NCBI RefSeq assembly: GCF_002159915.1
Contig: NZ_NFJP01000003.1
Location: 62,001 to 126,000, forward strand
Direction of reading: 5' to 3'
DNA: 64,000 nt
Origin: Gordonibacter sp. An230
GTDB lineage: Bacteria; Actinomycetota; Coriobacteriia; Coriobacteriales; Eggerthellaceae
The position numbers and the translations under genes were made by a program. The stretch's first letter is position 1, and the number at the start of each line of letters is the position of its first letter. This document shows positions 17,008 through 26,355 of this stretch, in pieces. A model generated the notes under the pieces. The model was not told where the DNA came from, did no database searches, and saw only the letters and a program-made list of their open reading frames with translations.

Positions 17008-17043
17008 TTGTCGCAATGTAGCAAATCAATGGTCATTATAGCA
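17008..17043 (-). promoter_or_regulatory. Extended -10 promoter and operator half site of cassette B
   Basis: Minus strand TGCTATAAT (17035-17043) is an extended -10. TTGTCGCAA on the plus strand (17008-17016) is an exact nine-base half site of the oxidoreductase B dyad and lies just downstream of the -10, a position that suits autorepression. Confidence 0.6.
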
Positions 17044-17117
17044 CCGCACGCGCATTCGCATGGCGACGTTTCGCGAACCGCGCACCGGCCCGGTCCGCTC
17101 CCCTCGCCGACGCGCTC

Positions 17118-17654
17118 TTAGAGACCGTCGCGCAGCGCCTTGAGCTTCGCGAGCGTATCGGGATCGATGCGGCTGGCCACGGTGCGCTTCTCGGAAACCT
17201 TCGGCGCCTCGTCGAGGCGCGCCTCCTCCTCGTAGCTGGCCATCTCGCGGCTGAACCCGTCTGCGCTCATGCGGTCCACCCCGCCGCCGAACACCGTATC
17301 CTGTATGGTGGCGTCGCTCGTGACCACGAGCGTTTCCACCTGGCGCTCGCGCGCGTCATGGGCGAGCTTCTCGATCACCTTGTCGGCCGACTGCCCCGCC
17401 GGGGAGAACACGATGCGCACGCCGCCCACGCACGTGGCCTCTCCGGTGGAAAACTCGTTCCGCGCGCCGTCGAACACGATGACGGCGCGCCAATCGCGGC
17501 CCGCGTAGCTCGCCACGTCGTTCACGAGCATCTCGCGCGCGGCGTTGAAGGTGTCATCGGTGCAGTCCTCACCGGGCGCAACGCGGTAGCGGCTGCCCGA
17601 GCGCAGCACGTTGTAGCCGTCGACAAGGAGGAGCTTTTTGCGTTGCCTTGCCAT
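17118..17654 (-). CDS. NYN-domain RNase, YacP/Rae1-like
   Basis: A 178-residue NYN (PIN-like) domain protein. LLLVDGYNVLRSG gives the first catalytic Asp (D12); VIVFDGARNEF and VVTSDATIQDTVFGGG supply others. B. subtilis Rae1 of this family cleaves mRNA on the ribosome. It has a short C-terminal helical tail. The ATG lies at 17654. The next gene in the same direction, rlmB, ends 236 bp upstream, a pairing seen in many Gram-positive genomes, although here a gap separates them. Confidence 0.85.
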   Translation of the reverse strand: MARQRKKLLLVDGYNVLRSGSRYRVAPGEDCTDDTFNAAREMLVNDVASYAGRDWRAVIVFDGARNEFSTGEATCVGGVRIVFSPAGQSADKVIEKLAHDARERQVETLVVTSDATIQDTVFGGGVDRMSADGFSREMASYEEEARLDEAPKVSEKRTVASRIDPDTLAKLKALRDGL

Positions 17655-17890
17655 CCTCGCGCCTCACCGGGCCCTCTCGGCGAGGGAGGATGGCCGAAAG
17701 GCCCCGAGCCATCTGGGCGGATTCGTCGCGGATCGCTCGGCCTCCCACCTCGCGCCCGACCGGACGCGGCTCGCCAGCCTCCCGAGAAGAACGCAGCCTG
17801 CATCGGCGCGCAGCGAGAGGCCGGAACGGATGCGCGCGCGCCGGCAACGCGCGCATCCGGAGCACGCCCCAATCCGGCCGGACGGTCCGG

Positions 17891-18637
17891 CTACCTGTTC
17901 TGGCGCAGCCATTCGTACATGCAGGCGGTGGCAGCCTGGGCGACGTTGAGCGAGGCGACCTCGCCCTCGACGGGCAGCTTCGCAAGCAGATCGCAGTGTT
18001 CCATTACCAGGCGCGACAGCCCCTCTTGCTCGTTGCCCATGACGAGCGCGATCTTGCCCTTGAGGTTCACATCCCAGATGACGTCGCTCGCATGCTCGGT
18101 GGCCCCGGCGATCCAGAAGCCCTCTTCTTTGAGGCGCATCATCGCCTGCACGAGGTTCGACACCTGCGCCACGGGAAGATGGGCGATGGCGCCCGCCGAG
18201 CTCTTGTACGTGGACGCCTCCACGCGGGCGCTGCGCTTGTTGGGGATGACGAGGCCGCATGCGCCCACCGTCTCGGCGCTGCGGGCGATGGCCCCGAAGT
18301 TGCCGGCATCGGTGATGTGGTCGAGGAGGATGACGAGCGCACGCCCGTCCCGCTCGGCGGTACGGCGCGCGGCGGCGTCCGCGATCTCGCCGATGCCCAC
18401 GTAGCCAAACGGCTTGGCCTGAGCGAGCACGCCCTGATGGCTTCCCCGCTCGGACCGCTCGTCAAGCGTGCGGCGCGGCACCAGCTTCACGGGCACGTCG
18501 GCCCGCTTCGCCTTGCGCAGGATGTCCTCCACAAGGCCGTCCTTCCTCACATAGTCGCCCAGAAGCACGCACTTCATAGGCACGCCGGTGCGCAGCGCCT
18601 CGACGACGGGGCGCTTGCCCTCGATGAAATCAGCCAT
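17891..18637 (-). CDS. rlmB: 23S rRNA (guanosine-2'-O-)-methyltransferase RlmB (SpoU/TrmH family)
   Basis: A 248-residue SPOUT methyltransferase. An N-terminal substrate-binding region (EGKRPVVEALRTG) precedes the catalytic domain with LDHITDAGNFGAIARSAE (motif 1), LVMGNEQEGLS (motif 2) and LNVAQAATACMYEW (motif 3), the knotted SAM site. It methylates a ribose in 23S rRNA helix or, in related subfamilies, tRNA. The ATG at 18637 has AAAAGGACC upstream; the longer frame to 18802 adds residues without homology. Confidence 0.92.
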   Translation of the reverse strand: MADFIEGKRPVVEALRTGVPMKCVLLGDYVRKDGLVEDILRKAKRADVPVKLVPRRTLDERSERGSHQGVLAQAKPFGYVGIGEIADAAARRTAERDGRALVILLDHITDAGNFGAIARSAETVGACGLVIPNKRSARVEASTYKSSAGAIAHLPVAQVSNLVQAMMRLKEEGFWIAGATEHASDVIWDVNLKGKIALVMGNEQEGLSRLVMEHCDLLAKLPVEGEVASLNVAQAATACMYEWLRQNR

Positions 18638-18810
18638 ATCCGGTCCTTTTTCCCTCGCCTGCGTGAACCCAGGCGGGGCATCGCACGGCAAAATCGTTAC
18701 CGCAGCCATTATGGCAGACACCGTGACAGGATGTGCGCGCCGCAGCGAGTTTTCCAACGTTTCGCCACGCCCCAGAAAAGGGCGCCGAACGCCTTCCGAC
18801 ATGATCGTCG

Positions 18811-19788
18811 TCAGTCGCAGGAACGATCCTCGCGGGAGGAGGCGCCCTCGTCCGCGCCAACGCCGTCGCCGACGACCCTCTCGCGAGCGCGCAGGGCGTC
18901 GGAGGAGACGGCGACGTCAGAGCGCAAAGGCTCATCGAAGCCCTTGCGGCCGACGCGCCCTTCGTCGCCCCCTCCGCGCCGACGACCCCCTTCCCGCGCT
19001 CGGCCGCCCGCCGCATGCCGCCTGAGCAGCCGCGGCAAGCGCCTCTGGCGGGCCGTCGCATCGCCGCCGTGCAGGAACACCCCCGCCGCAACGCGGCGAA
19101 CCTTGCCCACGCCGCGCGCCACATGCGGGGTGAGGTCGGCCTCGCTCGCCGTCCTCCAATCGAAATACACGCTCCAATAGCGCAGGAACGTGACCGCGAA
19201 CACGCACGCCACGCCAGCGATGGGCAGCGGGCAGCCCGCGTAAGCGAGCGTCACGAACACGAACGAGCCGCCAAGGCCCGCCACCGCGTAGAAGTTCGAC
19301 TGCTGGAAGATTCCGGGCGTCTCGCCCACGCAGATGTCGCGCATCGCGCCGCCGCCCACCGCCGTGATTCCGCCGAGAATCACCGACAGCACGAAGCCTT
19401 CGCCGTTCGCGAACGCCTTGCTGGCGCCCGCGAGCGCGAACAAGCCCACCGACAGCGCGTCGGCGAAGAACACCGTGGCGTCCAAATGACGGAACAGCCC
19501 ACGGAAGTAGAAGACGAACACGCAGATGACGATGCAGATGACGATGAGGTCGGGGTGCGAGGTGAAGTACACGCCGCGATCCTGCATCAGCATGTCGCGC
19601 ATGATGCCACCGCCATAGCCTGTGAGCAGGCCGAGCACCACCGTGCCGATGATGTCGAGCTTGCGGTCGCACGCGAACAACGCGCCGGTGAGCGCGCCCA
19701 CGACCACCGAGAAGTAATCGATGCTCCACGGCACGGAGAGCGCCTGGCCCTGCACGTCATGCGCGAACAGCGCGTCGAAGAGCTCCAT
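18811..19788 (-). CDS. TRIC-family cation channel (UPF0126, YicG-like) with long polar tail
   Basis: A 325-residue membrane protein with the two repeated UPF0126 domains of prokaryotic trimeric cation channels: GLLTGYGGGIMRDML and GGITAVGGGAMRDIC are the glycine-rich repeats. About seven helices end near residue 220. The last 100 residues are Arg/Gly/Glu-rich and unusual for the family (normally about 205-230 residues), so the native stop may have been lost or the tail may be cytoplasmic and disordered. Permeating ion is probably potassium or sodium by family. Confidence 0.85.
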   Translation of the reverse strand: MELFDALFAHDVQGQALSVPWSIDYFSVVVGALTGALFACDRKLDIIGTVVLGLLTGYGGGIMRDMLMQDRGVYFTSHPDLIVICIVICVFVFYFRGLFRHLDATVFFADALSVGLFALAGASKAFANGEGFVLSVILGGITAVGGGAMRDICVGETPGIFQQSNFYAVAGLGGSFVFVTLAYAGCPLPIAGVACVFAVTFLRYWSVYFDWRTASEADLTPHVARGVGKVRRVAAGVFLHGGDATARQRRLPRLLRRHAAGGRAREGGRRRGGGDEGRVGRKGFDEPLRSDVAVSSDALRARERVVGDGVGADEGASSREDRSCD

Positions 19789-20166
19789 AACGCCCGTGCG
19801 CCCCTTTCAGCCTCTCTGTTCGACCTTCCCACACGCCCGCCGTCCGGCCGAAATGCCAACCGGGCGCTAGGCGACCCCGATGTCCGGCCGTTCCGACGCC
19901 CGACCACGTCGCCGTCTCGCCCGACGCCCGCACGTCGCCAACTTGTCGCACGGCCATCGCCCCGACCGCTTGGCCGGCACGATGCTCCAATGCCGGACGG
20001 TTTGACCGCCGCGAAACTCCGCCGCTCGACCGCGGCTCGGCCTTGCCGCACCGCGCGAGACGACACGCGATGCGCGAACGACACGCAGATTATAGCAGGA
20101 GCGAAACCTTCCCGACCTGATATGATACGAAGCGTCGAGAACACCTCCCCATCGAAAGGGACTCCC
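19789..20166. promoter_or_regulatory. Divergent intergenic region with alcohol dehydrogenase promoter
   Basis: A 378-bp region between two divergent genes. TGATATGAT at 20118-20126 is a good extended -10 for the plus-strand dehydrogenase, about 40 bp before its GTG start. No convincing -35. The rest is GC-rich with many CCGnCCG stretches and no gene. Confidence 0.45.
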
Positions 20167-21231
20167 GTGAAAGCACTCGTCCACAATGGCAGCGGCGCCA
20201 TCGCGCTCACCGAGCGGCCGCGCCCGCGCATCGTCGAGCCCACGGACGCCATCGTGCGCGTGACGCTGTCGTCCATCTGCACGAGCGACCTGCACATCAT
20301 CCACGGGACCGTGCCGCGCGCGCTGCCCGACACGGTGCTGGGCCACGAGTTCGTGGGCGTGGTGGAGGAGGTGGGCGGCGCCGTACGCGGATTCGCCCCG
20401 GGGATGCGCGTGGCCGTGAACGTGGAGACGTTTTGCGGGGAGTGCTTCTTCTGCAAACGCGGCTACGTGAACAACTGCGAACGGGGCGGCTGGGAGCTGG
20501 GCTGCCGCATCGACGGCTGCCAAGCGGAATACGCGCGCGTGCCGTTGGCCGAACAGGGCCTCACGCGCATCCCCGACCACGTGACCGACGAGCAGGCGCT
20601 GCTTCTGGGCGACATCTTGGCGACGGGCTACTTCGGCGCGGAGATCGCCGAGATCAAACCGGGAGACGCGGTGGCCGTCATCGGCGCGGGGCCGGTGGGG
20701 CTGTGCGCGATGGCGTGCGCGCGGCTCTACGGCGCGGCGCAGGTGATCGCGCTCGACATCGATGCCGAGCGGCTTGCCGTGGCGAAGCGCGAGGGGCTGG
20801 CCGACGTCACCATCAACCCCGCAGGCCAAAGCCCGAAGGCGGCGGCCCAGGGCGCCGAGCTGGCCGTGCGCGACCTCACGGAGGGCCGCGGCGCGGACGC
20901 GGTGATCGAGTGCGCGGGCGGCGCGGGCACGTTCGAGATGGCATGGCGCGTGGCGCGCCCGAACGCCGTCGTGTCGGTGATGGCGCTCTACGAGGAGAGC
21001 CAGATGCTGCCGCTGCCGCTCATGTACGGCAAGAACCTCGTGTTCAAGACCGGCGGCGTGGACGCGCACTGCCTCGACCGCGTGATGAACCTCATCGCGG
21101 CGGGCCGGCTGGACACGAGCTTCCTCATCACCCACCGCTTCCCCTTGAACCGCATCGAGGAAGCCTACCGCCTCTTCGCCGCCCACGAGGACGGCTGCCT
21201 GAAAGTGGCCGTCACCCCCTGGGAGGATTAG
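20167..21231 (+). CDS. Zinc-dependent alcohol dehydrogenase (MDR family)
   Basis: A 354-residue medium-chain dehydrogenase. Catalytic zinc ligands are the Cys of SSICTSDLH and the His-Glu of LGHEF; the structural zinc lobe is CGECFFCKRGYVNNC. The nucleotide-binding fold shows VAVIGAGPVGLCAM followed by ALDIDAERL, whose Asp favours NAD over NADP. It would oxidise a secondary or sugar alcohol; the substrate is not evident. The GTG at 20167 is preferred (AAAGGG upstream, family start VKALVHNG). The frame is open far upstream only because of GC bias. Confidence 0.9.
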   Translation: MKALVHNGSGAIALTERPRPRIVEPTDAIVRVTLSSICTSDLHIIHGTVPRALPDTVLGHEFVGVVEEVGGAVRGFAPGMRVAVNVETFCGECFFCKRGYVNNCERGGWELGCRIDGCQAEYARVPLAEQGLTRIPDHVTDEQALLLGDILATGYFGAEIAEIKPGDAVAVIGAGPVGLCAMACARLYGAAQVIALDIDAERLAVAKREGLADVTINPAGQSPKAAAQGAELAVRDLTEGRGADAVIECAGGAGTFEMAWRVARPNAVVSVMALYEESQMLPLPLMYGKNLVFKTGGVDAHCLDRVMNLIAAGRLDTSFLITHRFPLNRIEEAYRLFAAHEDGCLKVAVTPWED

Positions 21232-21356
21232 GGCGCGCCACAACTCCGCGCCGAGGCGCTCCGTCGCGCACCGCCGAGGCGCCCGCCCCCTGCCACGATG
21301 GCGCTGCGGGGATCGTCAGGGCCATGCGCCCCGCTCCCCGCAAGTCCGCCTCCCGT

Positions 21357-22922
21357 CTACCGGCGGCGCTGCGTAAGCTGGTAGGCCACCAGCAAAACGG
21401 CCAGCCAGACAGGCCCCACGACCACGGCCACGCGGTAACTGGGCGAGAAGCACATCGCCACCACCACGCACGCCAGAAACGCCAGCACGAGGTAGGGCAT
21501 CACGCGCGCGAAGGGCAGCTTGAACTGGATGCGGTCCACGGCCTTCTTGCCCGTAAGCCCCGCCAGATCGCCCGGGCCGCGCCCAGCGGCCACCGCACGG
21601 CGGAAGCGCAACTGGGTCACCATGATGATGGTCCAGTTGATGATGGCCGAGATGGTGGCGATGCTCATCAGGTAGTTGAACGCGAATTCCGGCCACAAAA
21701 ACACCACCACGACGGCCACCACGGTGACCCCGGCCGAGGTGAGCACGCCCGCCGCCGGCACGCCCCGGCGGCTCAACCGCCCCAGATACGCCGGCGCGTT
21801 GCCCTGATGCGCCAGCGAGTACAACATGCGCGAGTTCGCGTACAAACCCGAGTTGTACACGCTCATCACCGCCGTCAGGCACACGAAGTTCAAAATGCCC
21901 GCGGCAGCATGCACGCCCACCGAGTCGAAGATGCGCACGAACGGGCTCACCTGCCCGTCGAGGGTGTCCCACGGCACCACGGCCATGATGACGCCCAGCG
22001 CGCAGAGGTAGAACACGAGGATGCGCCAGACAACGCCGTTGGTGGCCTTCGGAATGGTGCGGCGAGGGTTTTCCGTCTCGCCGGCCGTGACACCGATGAG
22101 CTCGGTGCCGCCGAAGCTGAACATCACCACGGTAAGCGCCATCAGAAGGCCGGTCCACTGCCCGTCGGGCCGCTGCTCCATGAGCCCGTTCGGCAGAAAG
22201 CCGCCGTCCAAGGCGAACAGGTTCGCGAACGACGCGGGAATGCCCGAGTCGGTGGGCAGCGCAAGCGCGACCACCGCCAAACCGCCCACGATCATCGCGA
22301 CCACCGCCGTGATCTTGATGATGGCGAACCAGAACTCGAATTCGCCGAACTTCTTCACGCCCAGAAGGTTCGCCGACGTGATGACCACGAGGAAAAACGC
22401 CGCCGACACCCATTCGGGGATGCCGGGGAACCAATAGTTCACGAACGACCCCACCACCGACAGCTCCACCATCGACACGAGGATGTAGTTGAACCAGTAG
22501 TTCCACCCCGAGACGAAGCCCGCTCGCTTCGACCAATAGCGCGTGGCGTAGTAGCTGAACGCTCCGGCACGCGGATCCTCCACCGACATCTCGGACAAGG
22601 CGCGCACGATCATGAACGTCACGAGGCCGCCGACGAGGTAGGCCAAGAGGATGGAGGGGCCCGCCAGCGAAATGGAGTCGCTCGAACCGTAGAACAGCCC
22701 CGTGCCGATGGCGCCGCCGAGCGCGATCAGCTGGATATGGCGGTTTTTGAGCGAGCGGCGCAGCGCGCCCTCGCCTTCGGGCGCGGCGGCTGCGGCGCGC
22801 GCGTCCTCGGACACACCGACGTCCGCGGCCCCGTCCGCGCATTCGCCCGCACTCCGACCGCCACCCGGATCGCCGCCGCGCAGCACCCGGCTGCACACCG
22901 CTTTCGGATCGTTCTCCTCCAC
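21357..22922 (-). CDS. APC-family amino acid permease
   Basis: A 521-residue amino acid transporter of the AAT branch (AroP/LysP/ProY type). After a polar N-terminus of about 50 residues, LKNRHIQLIALGGAIGTGLFYGS opens helix 1 with the substrate-binding GAIGTG; EMSVEDPRAGAFSYYATRYW and VMFSFGGTELIGVTAGETENP are further signatures. About twelve helices. The GTG at 22922 is chosen over the open upstream frame because a GAGGCGAGG site precedes it. Convergent with the dehydrogenase gene; the amino acid cannot be told. Confidence 0.9.
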   Translation of the reverse strand: MEENDPKAVCSRVLRGGDPGGGRSAGECADGAADVGVSEDARAAAAAPEGEGALRRSLKNRHIQLIALGGAIGTGLFYGSSDSISLAGPSILLAYLVGGLVTFMIVRALSEMSVEDPRAGAFSYYATRYWSKRAGFVSGWNYWFNYILVSMVELSVVGSFVNYWFPGIPEWVSAAFFLVVITSANLLGVKKFGEFEFWFAIIKITAVVAMIVGGLAVVALALPTDSGIPASFANLFALDGGFLPNGLMEQRPDGQWTGLLMALTVVMFSFGGTELIGVTAGETENPRRTIPKATNGVVWRILVFYLCALGVIMAVVPWDTLDGQVSPFVRIFDSVGVHAAAGILNFVCLTAVMSVYNSGLYANSRMLYSLAHQGNAPAYLGRLSRRGVPAAGVLTSAGVTVVAVVVVFLWPEFAFNYLMSIATISAIINWTIIMVTQLRFRRAVAAGRGPGDLAGLTGKKAVDRIQFKLPFARVMPYLVLAFLACVVVAMCFSPSYRVAVVVGPVWLAVLLVAYQLTQRRR

Positions 22923-23567
22923 GCCCCTCGCCTCTCGTCCTTGCCCGCATCGCGCGGGCGGCCTGTGCTTAAAGCGCTCATTATACGGCAAACCCAATCC
23001 GCAGAATGCGAGAGACGACGAGCGATTCTACGGAAGCTCGAAGAATCGAAAAAGGGGCATCCGCGACATCTGCCCGCAGCAGCACTGAAAACGAGGGTCC
23101 CTCTCCAGAAAGCGCGTCGAGAGGCGGTCCCAGCTCGACGCAGTCGAAGCGCGGTCGCCCTCGGGAAGCTTTAACGGCCGTGCGCGCTTTAGGCCATTTT
23201 CATATCTCGCCGAAAAACGCGAGGACGCCGCCCGACCTGAACGAGACGCCGCCGAGCACGGAGAGGCCCATGATCGACGCTTCAGCATCGAAACCTCCTT
23301 CGAAGATGGCATTTGCGCCGGACGTCTCGACGAGGCCAAACTCGAGAAGCGTTCCGCAGCCCTCCCGCGCGAACCAACGAACAAGGAGTGCCTTGCCCAC
23401 TTGACACGCGCCGACAACCAGCAAAGCGCCGTTGCGAAGGAGCCCCTTTCAAGCACCAAGCTGCAGGGGCGCTTCGCGCAAACGTCGCACCCCCCCGCTT
23501 TTTTTGCGATGCGTCTCACCAAAAGGCAACCGGCGAATGCGATGCGCTTTGGCAGAGCAGCCTCTAC
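22923..23567. other. 645-bp gap upstream of the permease
   Basis: No gene is firmly supported. A very good ribosome site (AAGGAGGT, about 23294-23301 on the minus strand) stands before an ATG at 23288, but the 87-residue frame that follows lacks recognisable features. A frame at 23200-23424 encodes a hydrophobic Gly-rich peptide ending GGVLAFFGEI. One of these may be a real small gene. Confidence 0.3.
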
Positions 23568-24281
23568 CTACTTGCCGCTCTCGGCGTCTTCGGCAAACAG
23601 CTTGCGACGCGCTTGGCCTTCTTTCAACGGAACGTGCAGAAGGGCGTCGGCGAGGGCCAGCAAACGGGAGAAGTAGCCGGACGGGGCAGCATCCTCCACG
23701 GCAATGCACAAGGAGGAGAGCCAGGCGAGGAGATGGGTCTCGATAAAGGAGACGACCTCGTCCGACGCAGAGGATCCGCCTTTCGCAGCGAGCGCGCCCC
23801 TCTCCTCTGCGGCACGAGCGCAGAGCACGGAGAGATAGAGGAGCTCGATTCCCATATGGTCCTCGTACTGGTTGTTCTCGTTCCTCACCTCAAGGCCCGC
23901 CTCGCGCAGACGGCGGCGCATGTCGAACGTCGCCTCGCCGAACCCGACAGCCGCGCCCCCTGCCGCAGCGCCGCCTCGATGCATGGTCTCCCAAGGCGGC
24001 GCGGCGGGAGACGGCGGACCAACGAACAGACGCGTGTACTCCACCGCGCAGCGCTCCACCGGATCGCAGCCGTCGGAGGCGGCGGCTTCGCGGGCAGCGT
24101 GGGCGTAAGCGGCCAGATCAGTGCAAGCCCCCGCGACATCCGGGCTGCCAAACGTCGGGAACGCCTTCCAAAACGCCGGGTCGAGGCCGACGTCCGAGGT
24201 CTGCGTCATGGGTTTGAGCAGCGAGTTCCCCACAAAGGCGTAGGCTTCGGAGAGCTCTTTCCAAGAAACATGGGCGGACAT
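23568..24281 (-). CDS. TorD-family chaperone, module C
   Basis: A 237-residue all-helical protein of the TorD/DmsD type, more divergent than the one in module B. ERCAVEYTRLFVGP is the N-terminal family segment, and NNQYEDHMGIELLYLSVL corresponds to the signature PxDHIxxEL. It should bind the Tat signal of oxidoreductase C during maturation. It is the last gene of the operon, 177 bp after the NrfD gene, with AAAGGAGGAC before the ATG at 24281. It ends in a charged tail. Confidence 0.85.
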   Translation of the reverse strand: MSAHVSWKELSEAYAFVGNSLLKPMTQTSDVGLDPAFWKAFPTFGSPDVAGACTDLAAYAHAAREAAASDGCDPVERCAVEYTRLFVGPPSPAAPPWETMHRGGAAAGGAAVGFGEATFDMRRRLREAGLEVRNENNQYEDHMGIELLYLSVLCARAAEERGALAAKGGSSASDEVVSFIETHLLAWLSSLCIAVEDAAPSGYFSRLLALADALLHVPLKEGQARRKLFAEDAESGK

Positions 24282-24458
24282 GAGCGTCCTCCTTTCTCGA
24301 GAGCGCTCTGCCGGACTCCCCGTCCGGCAGAGCGAAATAAGGGGTGGCGAAACTTCAACTGAGCCCGCCGCCCGCAGAAGGCGAGGCCAAGCGCCTTCGA
24401 AAGCAACCGCGAACCTGCGCGCCGCCAGGAGCACGAAGCCGAGCCTCGCGCAGTCCGA

Positions 24459-25712
24459 CTACGCAGCGTCGGCAGCCTTGCCGGAAGCCGCGACGTCAGC
24501 CCCGTTGGGAGCCACCACGGCCTCAAGCTCGGGAGCCTCTGCGACCGCCCCCTTCCCCAAAAGCTTTCGGCACAGCACCATGAACGCGAGCGCACCCAGC
24601 GACACCACGCCGATGACCACCACGAACTCGACCCACGTGGGCACATACGAGCTTGCCACGGCCCACACGTCGGCCCCCGAGGCGGACCGCGCCGCCGTGG
24701 AACCCGCCATCACGCCCGGAGCGCCGACCACGTTGAACTCCGAAAACGACGTGAGCAGGAGCCACACGCGCTTGCACAGCACTCCGGCCACCACGAGCGC
24801 GCTCGCCAGCGCCACCAGCCCCATGCGCGCGCGGTTGCGCGCGAACACGAGGATGCAGAACGGCACCAGAACGCCCGCGACGATCTCGAACCAGAAGAAC
24901 GGAGCTGTCGCGCCCGTCGCCATGATCGACAGCGTCTCGGCGCCCGCCGCGCCGGGATACGCCATCGTCAGCACCTCGCAGCCCACCATGAAGCCGTCGA
25001 TGGCCACGCAGGTGGCCAGTAGCCCGGCCAGGTTCGACAGCAGCCTCTTCTCCACCTTGAACGCGTTCGCCTTATCCAACCCCAAAAGCGACAGGATGAG
25101 CAGCGCAAGGCCCGAATCCATGGCGCTCACCACGAACAGCGGCGCCATGATGGCCGAGTACCAACCCTCTTTCGCCATCTCCAGGCCGAATATCCATGCG
25201 GTCACGCTATGCACGAGGATCGCCACCGGCAGCGCGAAGCGGCTCACGATGGACACCTTGCCCGCCGCGCCCGGCTTCTTCGAGGTCATGAATCGCAAAT
25301 AGACGAGGTTGATGACCAGATACAGCGTGATGACGCAGATATCCCAGAACAGGGGGGACGTTGGGTTCGGGCCCGTGACAATACGCCACACTCGCTGGAT
25401 GCCGCCGAGGTCGATGAGCACGAACATGCCCGCGCAGCAGATGCACACCGTGGACAGGATGACGGCGGGCAGCGCCACCTTCTTGTACTGCGCCACGTGG
25501 AACACGCTCGCCGACGAGGCCACGATAAGCCCGCCCGCGGAAAGCCCCACGAAGAACATGAACATCGTGATGTAGAGGCCCCACGAGGTGCCGTTGCTCA
25601 TGCCGGTCACGCCGAGGCCGCTTGCCAGCTGGTAGATCCACGCCGCCACGCCGGCCGCCGTCAGCGCGCCCAGCACGCCGGCGGCCGCTTTGAATTTCAT
25701 TGAAGCTCCCAT
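24459..25712 (-). CDS. NrfD-like quinol-oxidising membrane subunit, oxidoreductase C operon
   Basis: A 417-residue membrane subunit with about ten helices, sharing WGLYITMFMFFVGLSAGGLI and LIDLGGIQRVWRI with the module B subunit. It should anchor the enzyme and oxidise menaquinol. An Ala-rich C-terminal tail (about 40 residues) is probably cytoplasmic. AGGAGG lies 8 bases before the ATG at 25712; an in-frame GTG at 25721 overlaps that site and is rejected. It starts 15 bp after the FeS gene. Confidence 0.92.
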   Translation of the reverse strand: MGASMKFKAAAGVLGALTAAGVAAWIYQLASGLGVTGMSNGTSWGLYITMFMFFVGLSAGGLIVASSASVFHVAQYKKVALPAVILSTVCICCAGMFVLIDLGGIQRVWRIVTGPNPTSPLFWDICVITLYLVINLVYLRFMTSKKPGAAGKVSIVSRFALPVAILVHSVTAWIFGLEMAKEGWYSAIMAPLFVVSAMDSGLALLILSLLGLDKANAFKVEKRLLSNLAGLLATCVAIDGFMVGCEVLTMAYPGAAGAETLSIMATGATAPFFWFEIVAGVLVPFCILVFARNRARMGLVALASALVVAGVLCKRVWLLLTSFSEFNVVGAPGVMAGSTAARSASGADVWAVASSYVPTWVEFVVVIGVVSLGALAFMVLCRKLLGKGAVAEAPELEAVVAPNGADVAASGKAADAA

Positions 25713-25727
25713 AGCTCGCACCTCCTC

Positions 25728-26345
25728 CTAGTTGAAGTAATGAACCTGCGGACGCGTGCCCTGCTCCTCCAGCAGCACGTAAGCGTTGCGCTCGCGAATG
25801 GCGCGCGACACCTCGCTGTCCGGATCGTCAAGGTCGCCGAAGATTCGAGCGCGCGTGGGACAGCAGGCAACACACTGCGGATCCTCGCCGCGGTCGGTGC
25901 GCTCCTTGCACAGCGTGCATTTCTCAACCACGCCCTTCGAACGCACGGGCACGTCTTTGTCACCATAGTTGAAATCCGGTTCGCGCACCGAATCATCCCA
26001 GTTGAACACACGTGCGTTGTAAGGGCACGCCGCCATGCACATACGGCATCCGATGCATTTGTCGTAGTCCACTTGCACGCGCCCTTTATCGTCTTTGTAC
26101 GTTGCACCCGTAGGGCATACTCGCTGGCACGCCGCGTTCTCGCAATGTTGACAGGCGATGGGAAGGTACGTACGCGAAAGGTTGGGGAATTCGCCTAAAG
26201 CACCGTCCTCGACGTCGCAACCTTCGGTCAAAACTCGGTTCCAACGCATGCCCTGCGGCACGTTGTTCTGCATCTTGCATGCGAAGGCGCATGTCTGACA
26301 ACCGATGCAGCGCGTTTTGTTAATCGCCATTCCAAGTTTCGTCAT
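25728..26345 (-). CDS. DmsB-like four-cluster ferredoxin subunit, module C
   Basis: A 205-residue subunit with cysteine groups CIGCQTCAFAC, CQHCENAACQRVC, CIGCRMCMAAC and CTLC...CVACC, predicting four 4Fe-4S clusters. The fourth group has an extra adjacent cysteine (VACCP). It lies 10 bp after the catalytic gene and before the membrane subunit, the standard order for this type of enzyme, and would carry electrons from the NrfD subunit to the molybdenum site. Confidence 0.95.
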   Translation of the reverse strand: MTKLGMAINKTRCIGCQTCAFACKMQNNVPQGMRWNRVLTEGCDVEDGALGEFPNLSRTYLPIACQHCENAACQRVCPTGATYKDDKGRVQVDYDKCIGCRMCMAACPYNARVFNWDDSVREPDFNYGDKDVPVRSKGVVEKCTLCKERTDRGEDPQCVACCPTRARIFGDLDDPDSEVSRAIRERNAYVLLEEQGTRPQVHYFN

Positions 26346-26355
26346 GGCGCATCAC

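Noticed and set aside
20433-23174. 913-residue plus-strand frame across the dehydrogenase and permease
   Set aside because: Shadow of two confirmed genes in other frames; extremely Arg/His-rich and without domains.
23028-23288. 87-residue minus-strand frame with a very good ribosome site
   Set aside because: Ser/Arg-rich, no recognisable domain; kept only as a note in the gap description.
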